Source: JAZDFC01 sp043808235
Lineage (GTDB): Bacteria; Bacteroidota; Ignavibacteria; Ignavibacteriales; Melioribacteraceae
Direction: 5' to 3'
Length of the DNA stretch: 64,000 nucleotides
Assembly (NCBI GenBank): GCA_043808235.1
Contig: JAZDFC010000095.1
Location: 62,001-126,000, forward strand
Positions 18,541 to 26,778 of the stretch are shown one piece after another (position 1 is the first letter of the stretch; every line of letters starts with the position of its first letter). Both the position numbers and the translations under genes were made by a program. The notes beneath the pieces were generated by a model that saw only the letters and a list, made by a program, of their open reading frames with translations, had not been told where the DNA came from and made no database searches.

Positions 18541-19932
18541 TTAATTTTCCAACTTCTCAAATCCGAGCATCTTCATTCCTTTCCGTATGACTTCATCTTT
18601 CATAAAGTACTTCCACACGAATCCGGAATTATAATTTTCTATCATTATCACGATTGGACCTTGATCTAATCCAAGATAGGCATCGTCAATCCAATTAGCA
18701 GTTGGATTGAATGCATCAACAAATCCGTATTTTCCCCATAAGCCTTCGTAGCCATATTTTTCTTTCATATTCATCAATGTCGGGATTACAATTTCAGGTG
18801 CAAAAACAATTGAAGCAGCGGCTGCCGTCGGGGCAATTGTACCATCATCAAAATCAAATTTACTGCTGCATACGGCGCCTCGTGCAGCATAAGAATAAAA
18901 TTCTTTGTTATCAAAATTGTATTGTTTGCCGGGGCCATCGCAAGCTGTTAATCCCCAAGTTAATGAATCATAACCAATTCGCTCATTCGGATTTTCAATT
19001 GCAAAATTTCTCTGTGAATATACTGCGCGCCGTGAATTTTCAAAATAGTCAATCCTTTTTTCCTTGAGATATGAATCGGCAACACCTCTCATATCAATAA
19101 ACATATGCGTGAACTGATGCCCGAACAAAGGCGGAAATATCACATGCCCCAAACCAGGATATGATTCTTTCCATTCATAAGTTTTCAACCATGTTTGGTA
19201 GGCTTTATCGGAATTCGGCATTCCACAGCCTGCAGCTAGAATGTAAAGAAGTTGAGCTTCGGTATAACCGAACCAACCCCATGGATGAAAACCTTTCTCG
19301 GTTGTCCATGCAAAATTAATTGCGTAGGGAAATTTCGAATCAGACGACATTTGAAAAAACTTCCAATCAACGCGGTTGATAATTTTATATGCCAAATCAC
19401 GAATGGATTTTTCGGATTCATTTTCTTTATCAAAATATTGCCGTGCAAAAATTATCCCGGCTAATAACCAGCCGGTATCGACCGTTGATAATTCGCATTT
19501 CCATTCGCGCAAACCGTCATTCATTCTTAGATAATGATAGTACCATCCTTTGTAACCGGTTGAAGATGTATCATCACTTTGTTCGGAAGTGAATAGAAAC
19601 TGCAGCAGAGCCGATGTAAGACTCACTGCTTTCTCGCGGGTAATCCAATTCTTTTCAATACCGATTGCCCAAACCGGAATAGCAAAACCCGATGCGGCAA
19701 TGCTTGCAGGCGACCAACTTGCAGAACGGTCTTTAACTAATCCGTTTACCGGATTTACTTCGTTTATAAAATAGAGAAAGGTTTTATATTGCAGAGTATC
19801 GAGGAATGTTTTTTCATCATCGCTCATTATATAATTTTGCTTTTCATATGACGGATAATCTGTCGTTCCGGTTTGGCAGAAAGTTATTCTGCCTAAAAGG
19901 ACGATAATTATTGTCAACGTAATTTTATTCAT
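18541..19932 (-). CDS. Compact periplasmic GH144-like enzyme
   Basis: Signal peptide (residues 1-19) and then only the PF10091/GH144 catalytic domain (about 30-460), without the CBM and Fn3 domains of its two paralogues and without a T9SS tail. Marks: TLQYKTFLYFINEVNP, ASGFAIPVWAIGIEKN, LGLDQGPIVIMIENYNSG. It differs from the others at the motif DIVETAFL, which here reads STVDTGWLL (Glu replaced by Asp), and at HWSP, which is missing. This points to a separate subgroup, perhaps exo-acting on oligosaccharides in the periplasm. It is second in a run of minus-strand genes after GH94, across a palindromic repeat gap of 132 bp. Confidence 0.83.
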   Translation of the reverse strand: MNKITLTIIIVLLGRITFCQTGTTDYPSYEKQNYIMSDDEKTFLDTLQYKTFLYFINEVNPVNGLVKDRSASWSPASIAASGFAIPVWAIGIEKNWITREKAVSLTSALLQFLFTSEQSDDTSSTGYKGWYYHYLRMNDGLREWKCELSTVDTGWLLAGIIFARQYFDKENESEKSIRDLAYKIINRVDWKFFQMSSDSKFPYAINFAWTTEKGFHPWGWFGYTEAQLLYILAAGCGMPNSDKAYQTWLKTYEWKESYPGLGHVIFPPLFGHQFTHMFIDMRGVADSYLKEKRIDYFENSRRAVYSQRNFAIENPNERIGYDSLTWGLTACDGPGKQYNFDNKEFYSYAARGAVCSSKFDFDDGTIAPTAAAASIVFAPEIVIPTLMNMKEKYGYEGLWGKYGFVDAFNPTANWIDDAYLGLDQGPIVIMIENYNSGFVWKYFMKDEVIRKGMKMLGFEKLEN

Positions 19933-19969
19933 CTTTTTAAATTGTTCAAGTCAACCAATTATTTAGGTA

Positions 19970-20064
19970 AACCGTTAAAACGGTTAATAATCTTTATTCT
20001 TTTTCAAATTAGCCCACGACTTAAGTCGTGGGCTAATAAAATCAAATCATATTTTATAACCATT
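19970..20064. repeat. Composite palindromic repeat, copy 2
   Basis: AACCGTTAAAACGGTT (19970-19985) and a 24-bp perfect palindrome centred on CCCACGACTTAAGTCGTGGG (20011-20034), centres 45 bp apart as in copy 1. The sequence after it (ATTTTATAACCATTTTAAC) matches the degenerate third palindrome of copy 1. The copy ends against the GH94 stop codon. Confidence 0.85.
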
Positions 20065-22443
20065 TTAACTACCCATAAAAACATCGACGGCAACTTTACA
20101 GCGAGAGAGTGGAGGCACTATATTCGAATTGATTTTATTGCCGTCGATTAATATATATTTTACACCCTGGGAAACATGTTCATCATTATTAACCGTTATG
20201 TGATATTCGCAACCACGGTAACTACGTTTTACAAAAAATTTATCCCATTCTTTCGGAATATTCGGATCAATTAACAAACCATCGCCGGTAGCTCTAATCC
20301 CTAATATCCAATCAACAATCACTTTTTGGAACCACGCAGCAGAGCCTGTGTACCATGTCCATCCAGCCATACCGTAATTCGGAGAATCCGGTCCGTCAAT
20401 ATTTCCCGGCATTACATACGGTTCGGCTACATATTTATCCGGATTCATTCCGCTATATATCGGGCAGAGGCGTTTAAATATTTCGTAAGGCATTTCAGGC
20501 TCTCCCATTAAGGCATAAGCCCAAATCGACCAGGCAGCTGCATGAGAATATACACCACCGTTCTCACGTTTGCCGGCAGCGTAGCGCGAAAGGTAGCCGA
20601 TATATTTATCGGGAGTTGAATACGCTGGCGCTAATAAAAGCGTTCCGTTATCCCGCAGAAGATGTTTGGTTACGGAATCCATGGCAGTTTTTTTTCTTTC
20701 GGCATCGGTGATGTCGGCTATAACTGCCCATGTTTGAGTATTGAGATAAATCTTTCCTTCCAATGATTCTTTACTGCCGAGTTTTTCTCCGCTGTCTTTT
20801 GTTGCGCCGATAAACCATTCACCATCCCATGAATGTTGAGTAAATGCCGATTTTAATTCAGCAGATTTGGAAATACATCTTGCAGCATAATCTTTTTGAT
20901 CGAGATGTTCTGCCACTTCCGAAAATCTATTCATAATTAAAAATAAAAATTCAGCAAGCCACATCGATTCACCTTTCATGTCCAAACCGACTGCGCTTAA
21001 TCCGTCGTTCCAATCGCCTGCTCCGATTAATGGAATTCCACGTTCACTAAATCGGGACAGAACAATTTCGATTGCCCGCCGGCAATGCTCGAATAGAGTT
21101 GCACTGTCGGCACTATTATAAAATGGTTCCACCTCATCCAAAATCGAATAGTCTCCGGTTTCATCAATGTAATTAATAATTACAAACGGAAGCCATAATA
21201 AATCGTCCGTCATCTTTGTTTGTAATCCAATTTCGGAAATTGGATGCCACCAATGTAGTACAGTTCCATCTTCATTTTGATGACGTGCGTGAAGTTTAAT
21301 TTGCTTCTTTGTTAGTGAAGGATCGATTGGCAGAAAAACCAAACTGTCCTGTAATTGATCGCGATACCCGAGAGCGCCGCTCTGCTGATAATAAGCGGTT
21401 CTACCCCACAACCTTCCGGCAATTGCCTGGTAGCGAAACCATTTATTAACCGTAAAGTTCATCGAGTCATCCGGCGTAATAATTTCAAGCGGAGAAAGGA
21501 TTTGAGACCATCTGTTTTTTACTCCTTCGAATGAATCGTCAACAGCTTGAAATGATTTGTATTTTTCAATTGTTTGTGAGATTTCATTTTTATCGTGCTT
21601 CAATCCAAGATAAAAACATACTCTCTCTGAAGTCTTTTGATCCAACGTAACATCAATTTTAAAGGATGCAATTGAATCATTGAAGTGACCTGTCCTTCCT
21701 GCAAGTTTTCCATCTTTAAAAGCAATTGGATTTTGAATGCCGCCATACTGCCCGATGAATGATTCCTTGTCTCCGTCGTAACCTGAAACAGTTTTATTGC
21801 AAGAAAAGAAACCGGTGTATTCATAATCAATATTCCAGTGTCCCCTATCGCCGAGAGGGATATCCCACAACCTTTTTTTCGCTGTAATAGCGTTTAGCTT
21901 TTCATCAAACTCTGTCTCTAAAAATAATTTATGAAATTCGCGGTGATAGTCGTTCGAAGAGCCGAGTACCCATTCAAAATATGTGAACACAGAAAGATTA
22001 ACAGATTTTTTGGAATCATTAAAAATTTTCAAATCCCATATTTCAAGAGTATCATCGAACGGTACGAAAAAAGTTAATTCCACTCGTATCTTCTTGTATG
22101 ATGAAAAAAACTTTGTGTATCCCAACCCGACGTGACATTCATATTCATCCAGTTCCGTTTTTACCGGCATCCATGTTGGACTCCATATTTCACCGGTATC
22201 ATTATTTTTAATATAGATGTATTTGCCCCAGTTATCCTGTATTAAATCCTGGTGCCAGCGTGTGATGCGATTAAACTCAGAGTGATTAAGCCAACTGAAA
22301 CCTCCTCCGGCCTGTGAAATCGTCATACCGTATTCGCCATTCGATATTACATTTATCCAGGGTTTAGGTGTGCGAGGAGTTTTGATAACATATTCATTGC
22401 CGTCTTTTGAGAAATATCCGTACTTTGTATCAAATTTTTTCAT
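20065..22443 (-). CDS. GH94 beta-glucan/cellobiose-type phosphorylase
   Basis: Cytoplasmic enzyme that splits a beta-glucoside with phosphate to give glucose 1-phosphate. No signal peptide. N-terminal beta-sandwich (about 1-290; YGYFSKDGNEYVIKTPRTP, PWINVISNGEYGMTISQAGG), linker, then the (alpha/alpha)6 catalytic barrel (about 330-720; ALGYRDQLQDSLVF, LHWWHPISEIGLQTKMTDDL, GAGDWNDGLSAVGLD). The general acid is predicted to be D477 of GDWNDG. The 792-aa length matches cellobiose-phosphorylase-like members; the characterised 1,2-beta-oligoglucan phosphorylases are longer (about 1100 aa). Context favours a beta-1,2-gluco-oligosaccharide, but sequence alone does not fix the linkage. It lies 165 bp downstream of the porV-like gene behind a hairpin. 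Confidence 0.88.
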   Translation of the reverse strand: MKKFDTKYGYFSKDGNEYVIKTPRTPKPWINVISNGEYGMTISQAGGGFSWLNHSEFNRITRWHQDLIQDNWGKYIYIKNNDTGEIWSPTWMPVKTELDEYECHVGLGYTKFFSSYKKIRVELTFFVPFDDTLEIWDLKIFNDSKKSVNLSVFTYFEWVLGSSNDYHREFHKLFLETEFDEKLNAITAKKRLWDIPLGDRGHWNIDYEYTGFFSCNKTVSGYDGDKESFIGQYGGIQNPIAFKDGKLAGRTGHFNDSIASFKIDVTLDQKTSERVCFYLGLKHDKNEISQTIEKYKSFQAVDDSFEGVKNRWSQILSPLEIITPDDSMNFTVNKWFRYQAIAGRLWGRTAYYQQSGALGYRDQLQDSLVFLPIDPSLTKKQIKLHARHQNEDGTVLHWWHPISEIGLQTKMTDDLLWLPFVIINYIDETGDYSILDEVEPFYNSADSATLFEHCRRAIEIVLSRFSERGIPLIGAGDWNDGLSAVGLDMKGESMWLAEFLFLIMNRFSEVAEHLDQKDYAARCISKSAELKSAFTQHSWDGEWFIGATKDSGEKLGSKESLEGKIYLNTQTWAVIADITDAERKKTAMDSVTKHLLRDNGTLLLAPAYSTPDKYIGYLSRYAAGKRENGGVYSHAAAWSIWAYALMGEPEMPYEIFKRLCPIYSGMNPDKYVAEPYVMPGNIDGPDSPNYGMAGWTWYTGSAAWFQKVIVDWILGIRATGDGLLIDPNIPKEWDKFFVKRSYRGCEYHITVNNDEHVSQGVKYILIDGNKINSNIVPPLSRCKVAVDVFMGS

Positions 22444-22515
22444 TAATAAATCTTATCCTAATAATTCAAAAAGTTATATAAGAGTGTGACTATCAAATAA
22501 TTTCATTAAATAATT

Positions 22516-22579
22516 ATTGACCTCCTCCACTTTTTTAATAGTCTTCAAAATGAGGTGTAGACTATTGGAAGAGGTCAAT
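22516..22579. repeat. Long imperfect hairpin between GH94 and the porV-like gene
   Basis: Outer stem ATTGACCTCCTCC (22516-22528) with GGAAGAGGTCAAT (22567-22579), one mismatch; inner stem AATAGTCT (22537-22544) with AGACTATT (22559-22566). No T-run follows on the minus strand, so it is not a standard terminator; it may be an RNA processing or attenuation structure. Confidence 0.65.
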
Positions 22580-22608
22580 GGAGTAACACAGGATGAAACA
22601 GAACTTAA

Positions 22609-23619
22609 CTAAAATCCAAATTCAACAGTGAACCGATGAATTGCATTCAATCTGCCGAAATCAGCGTAGGCATAATCAACTTTTACTGGAACTGATTCTG
22701 TGATGTAATAGACTAATCCGGCTCCTGCAGTAAGCCCTTCTTCGCTTTCCATTTTAAATAATGATTTGTAACCGGCTCTAAGGAACAACCTATCTCTAAA
22801 ACTATATTCAATACCGGCATTTACGCTTTCATTGTAATCGGATGGATGGATTGCATCTGTGCTGATAATAATGTTGTGCATATCAGCAACAGTCATTTTA
22901 TAAGATATCCCAACTCTAAAAATCAACGGTAAATCCCATTCATCCATTTTAATATCCGCATACACTTTATCGTTTGTACCGTTTTCTTCGGGATCGACAT
23001 CATAATAGATGAAAGAGTCGTCGCCTTCGTATTTCATTTTACCGCCGATGTTGGAGATGCACATACCAAGGTCGAGACCTTCGATAGGTGTGTCATAGTG
23101 TACTCCCGCATCAAATGCAATTGCAGATGCAGTCATGTGCCAGATGCTTTGCCCGATATATTTCCCGGTGAATCCGATACTAAATGCATTAGTGATATTT
23201 AATGCATAAGTAATTCCAAGCGTATAATCCGAAGCGCTGAAAAATTCTCCGGTTCCTTCCTGGTAAAATTCATCGCGCACAGCCATATCCGGCATTGTGA
23301 GTGCGGTGTAACTTAGTCCAACGGCATGATCATCGCTTAATTTAATAACAAGTCCGGCAAAATCATGACTCGTTTCAGCAAGCCAGTACGTATGCGAAAA
23401 AGTAACGGCATTTCCGTTCAGCCGCGCTATTCCGGATGGATTCCAATAAATAGCCGAAGCATCGTTGGCAAGCGATACAAACGCACCGCCCATGGAAACT
23501 GAACGCGCTCCAGGTTCTATTTTTAAAAATTGCGCAGTAGTAGTACCTGTGAATACCTGAGCAAAATAAATTTGATTTGCCAATAATAAAACCGATATAA
23601 TTATTAAAACTCGTTTCAT
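22609..23619 (-). CDS. PorV/PorQ-family outer-membrane barrel protein
   Basis: FadL-like outer-membrane barrel of the PorV/PorQ (UPF0164) family. Signal peptide (residues 1-20), then FLKIEPGARSVSMGGAFVSLANDASAIYWNPSGIARL, quoted here in pieces: FLKIEPGARSVSMGGAF and SLANDASAIYWNPSGIA, the family hallmark. Beta-strand-rich to a C-terminal Phe (FTVEFGF), as in outer-membrane barrels. PorV receives T9SS substrates at the outer membrane, but families have many paralogues with unknown jobs. It starts 12 bp after the 1044-aa protein, which itself starts 12 bp after a TonB-dependent receptor, so the three form one operon and probably one complex. Confidence 0.85.
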   Translation of the reverse strand: MKRVLIIISVLLLANQIYFAQVFTGTTTAQFLKIEPGARSVSMGGAFVSLANDASAIYWNPSGIARLNGNAVTFSHTYWLAETSHDFAGLVIKLSDDHAVGLSYTALTMPDMAVRDEFYQEGTGEFFSASDYTLGITYALNITNAFSIGFTGKYIGQSIWHMTASAIAFDAGVHYDTPIEGLDLGMCISNIGGKMKYEGDDSFIYYDVDPEENGTNDKVYADIKMDEWDLPLIFRVGISYKMTVADMHNIIISTDAIHPSDYNESVNAGIEYSFRDRLFLRAGYKSLFKMESEEGLTAGAGLVYYITESVPVKVDYAYADFGRLNAIHRFTVEFGF

Positions 23620-23631
23620 AGTTGTGCCTTA

Positions 23632-26600
23632 TTATTTAAGAATGGCGAATCTTCCAATTTTTTCTCCAAGTCCCGGTGCGTCTACATGGAAAATATAAAC
23701 GCCCGGCGCTATCGCAAGACCTCCTTTATTAGTTAGATCCCATGATAATTTGCCATCAAGGAGATTTGAATTATGTTCGAGAGTGATTACATGATCACCG
23801 CTGATTGTGTAAATCCTGATAGTTGCTTCCTGAGGTAAATGAATGAAATAAATTCTTCTATCGGCTCTGCCGGTTCTCGTTAATCTTTGAGGTTCCCACC
23901 GCGCTGTGCCTACATACGGATTTGGTACTACAGCGATATCGTCCAATCCTTCTTTTGCAGCAACTTCATCAACTTTATGAGCTTGGGTAGTAAAAGTATA
24001 AACATCATCGTATCTGAACGGAGTTTTTATAAAAATTTGTCCAATGTCCTGGGACGGAAGAATGGGTACTTCATCCGCTTTAACTGTAAACTTAAGTCGC
24101 CAAATTTCTTTCCAGCTGTTATTAATCCGGTCATATATTTTGAGTTCTTCGTTATCTGAAATCATTCCATCTGGTGTTCCTTGCTCTGCTAACTGGAATC
24201 TGACTTTTTTACTGTTTTGTATATCCCATACTAAAAAGTCTGTCTCACGCATAAAAACAAACGGCGACCACGAAGAGTCCCTTTCCCCAACCCGGATTTC
24301 AAAACTAGAGGGATTTATTGTCGGTGTATTTTGAGTTTTGCTTGCCGTTATAACCAGGTTGGAAGAATTATTTTTCCAACCGGATCTATCAAAATCAAAA
24401 TCGACTTCATCATTTATTACAGCGAGTTTTATTCCATCAAACAGTGGATTTGAATCTTCTCCGGAAACGTATGATGAATTTTCGAAAATGGATATTGTAT
24501 CATTACCGGTAATTTCTCTTAATGAATACAATGTTGTATCATCGTCCGATTGAGCAAATGAAAGTAAATACTTTTTGTCTTTTACTTCGTAAGGATTAAT
24601 TACAACAGGAACTACTTGACCCGACGCATATCCGGATAAATGCATTACGGAGTCAGGAAATGCCGGCGCTACATATCCGGCAACCGCGGTTCCGGGTGTG
24701 GCGTATACAGTATTAACATCAGTGAAAATATTTCCTGCAAGATCGCGTGTAATTACTTTATTACATTCGGATGGATACAACCCGATTGATGCGTCGCCAC
24801 GGTCGTATGCTGCAACTGCATAGAAATAAGTTTGCCCGTTAATTACATCTGTATCAGTCCATGAGTGCTGCAATCCTTTGTTATCGCCCATATAATATTT
24901 AACGCCCTGGTAATCCAAATCGAAGAAGCCTTTAACATCATTCACAATATCGAACTGGGCTGAAGGCTTGTAAAGAGTTGCATCGCCGTATCCGCTTGAA
25001 ATTTGATAAGCGTCAATAAACGCCGGATCGGTGCTTCTGTAAATCCGGTAGCCTTCGAAATCATATCTCTTAAGAAATGAATCGAAGGAATATTCGGCTT
25101 CATTATCCCAATAGAGCGTAACCTGACCATCGCCTGTAACAACCGATACTTTCGGTTTGTCGGGCGGACGCGCAAAGTTATAATTGTTGTCGTAAATCTG
25201 TTGAACAACTTGTTTGTTCCGTAAAATGTCATTTAAATCATTTCCGAAAAGCAAACCAAGTGAAAATCTTTCGGTTGTTCCAGAAGGTAAAATGAAAGGT
25301 CCAGATCCAAATAGAAATGCAATGTTTCCATTCTGAAGACGAGTATCGAAATGGCTGTAAGAAATTCTTTCCCACACGCGGTCATCATTATAAAATAGAA
25401 TTCCCGATCCGATATAAAAAACATCAAAAGCAGTTAAGCCGATTTGATCAGATTCGTTAATATCGGTTTTATCAATTCGCGGTTCACCCGGTTGACCGGT
25501 ATTAACAAGTCCAAATCTATTTACGGGACTTTCTGGCGCTCCCGGAACAACTCCAACAGGCTGCCATCCTGAAGTTGGTTTACCGTCGCCTTCTCCAAAA
25601 TCACCGGAACCAGCTAAGCCATCCAAACCAACATCGTCTGTCGCAACATCCCAATTACTATTATTATCAATGCCGTCGTCTCTCGATTCATCAATCATTT
25701 CATCGTTCAAACCATCACCGTCGTTGTCTTCTCCATCGGCGTATTTCATTCCGATATTAAGTTCTGCTTCATCTACCAAACCGTTTGCGTTATCATCAAT
25801 GCCATTGCCTGGTATTTCACCAACAAGCATTGATTCGGTAACAGTCGGGCTGCCTTCTTCACCGTCGTAATCATCATCGGCTTTATTAAACGGATTTCCC
25901 GGACTTTCTAAGAAGGCATAACCTGCGTAACCGGTTGGCGACCAGCCTCCATCACCTATTCCGTCGTGATCAAAACTGTAAGTTATATTTGTACTTTTCT
26001 CGAATGAAGCATAGTCGTCATTGGAATCCATCTGTCCGCCAACTCCACAATCCACGTACATTCCAAAAATTATTTTGTTAAAATCATATGTCCCTTCGTC
26101 GGTAATTTCATAATGCCAAAAGATTAAGTCTTCGGATAAAACATTGGACCATTGAAAACCTCTAACAGCAACGCTTAAACCAAGCCCTCTGCGGGTTTCG
26201 TCTGTTGCATCGGGATAAAATTCTTGTGCGTCGTCGCAATTATCATCCATTACAAAATAACTTTCCTGGTCGGCATTTGTTCTCTTTCCAAAATATCCAT
26301 CCCAATAACCGTTCCATGATTCGTCTTTGCCTGGCCAACTGCCTGGCCATGTAATAGGATTATCGCTCATTGCAATATTATCTTGATTAGGATTTGTATA
26401 ACCGGGTCGCGGTTGCCAGCCTCTTTCAGTACCGTCCGGAGCTACATCCATATTCTCCCGGTAGCCAGCTTCAGCCATATGAATTGTGTTTCCGTTAGCA
26501 TCCACCACTTCAGCAATAACAAGGGGAGTAATACCATCCATATAAGTATGCCCGGAACCTTTAGGCCACACGCCGGATGGTTCTCTTCCCCACCAGGCAA

Positions 26601-26766
26601 CTTCGCCGAAGTTATAAAAAATCGTTTCTACAAGATTGCCGTTGTGAATTCCTTCTTTACGGTATTTTCTGTTGCCGCGCTGATCAATGGGAACTGTTAT
26701 TTGCGCTGCAACTTCAATAGAAAAGATTGTAATAAGCAGAAATATTATTATTCCGATTTTGCGCAT
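23632..26766 (-). CDS. Large surface protein with Ca-binding-like repeats, Fn3 and FlgD-like Ig domain
   Basis: Signal peptide (residues 1-21). The N-terminal 300 residues are Trp/Gly/Asp rich and unassigned. Residues about 305-395 hold Asp/Asn-rich loops (GIDDNANGLVDEAEL, DGEDNDGDGLNDEMIDE) like thrombospondin type 3 calcium sites. An Fn3 domain lies near 535-650 (PPDKPKVSVVTGDGQVTLYW). The C-terminus is a FlgD-type Ig domain (VVPNPYVGTARWE, IYTISGDHVITLEH, GVYIFHVDAPG), which may be a T9SS-like tail without the NYPNPFNP motif. Encoded between a TonB-dependent receptor and a PorV-like barrel with 12-bp gaps. No SusD gene is present, so this protein may play the lid or glycan-capture part; that is an inference. 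Confidence 0.7.
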   Translation of the reverse strand: MRKIGIIIFLLITIFSIEVAAQITVPIDQRGNRKYRKEGIHNGNLVETIFYNFGEVAWWGREPSGVWPKGSGHTYMDGITPLVIAEVVDANGNTIHMAEAGYRENMDVAPDGTERGWQPRPGYTNPNQDNIAMSDNPITWPGSWPGKDESWNGYWDGYFGKRTNADQESYFVMDDNCDDAQEFYPDATDETRRGLGLSVAVRGFQWSNVLSEDLIFWHYEITDEGTYDFNKIIFGMYVDCGVGGQMDSNDDYASFEKSTNITYSFDHDGIGDGGWSPTGYAGYAFLESPGNPFNKADDDYDGEEGSPTVTESMLVGEIPGNGIDDNANGLVDEAELNIGMKYADGEDNDGDGLNDEMIDESRDDGIDNNSNWDVATDDVGLDGLAGSGDFGEGDGKPTSGWQPVGVVPGAPESPVNRFGLVNTGQPGEPRIDKTDINESDQIGLTAFDVFYIGSGILFYNDDRVWERISYSHFDTRLQNGNIAFLFGSGPFILPSGTTERFSLGLLFGNDLNDILRNKQVVQQIYDNNYNFARPPDKPKVSVVTGDGQVTLYWDNEAEYSFDSFLKRYDFEGYRIYRSTDPAFIDAYQISSGYGDATLYKPSAQFDIVNDVKGFFDLDYQGVKYYMGDNKGLQHSWTDTDVINGQTYFYAVAAYDRGDASIGLYPSECNKVITRDLAGNIFTDVNTVYATPGTAVAGYVAPAFPDSVMHLSGYASGQVVPVVINPYEVKDKKYLLSFAQSDDDTTLYSLREITGNDTISIFENSSYVSGEDSNPLFDGIKLAVINDEVDFDFDRSGWKNNSSNLVITASKTQNTPTINPSSFEIRVGERDSSWSPFVFMRETDFLVWDIQNSKKVRFQLAEQGTPDGMISDNEELKIYDRINNSWKEIWRLKFTVKADEVPILPSQDIGQIFIKTPFRYDDVYTFTTQAHKVDEVAAKEGLDDIAVVPNPYVGTARWEPQRLTRTGRADRRIYFIHLPQEATIRIYTISGDHVITLEHNSNLLDGKLSWDLTNKGGLAIAPGVYIFHVDAPGLGEKIGRFAILK

Positions 26767-26778
26767 TACTCAACCTAT

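Noticed and set aside
19942..20151. 69-codon plus-strand ORF
   Set aside because: Read through copy 2 of the composite repeat and the 3' end of GH94; no coding signal of its own.
23632..26766. SusD homologue in the glycan locus
   Set aside because: The protein after the TonB receptor has Asp-rich loops, Fn3 and a FlgD-like Ig domain and no SusD-type TPR helices.
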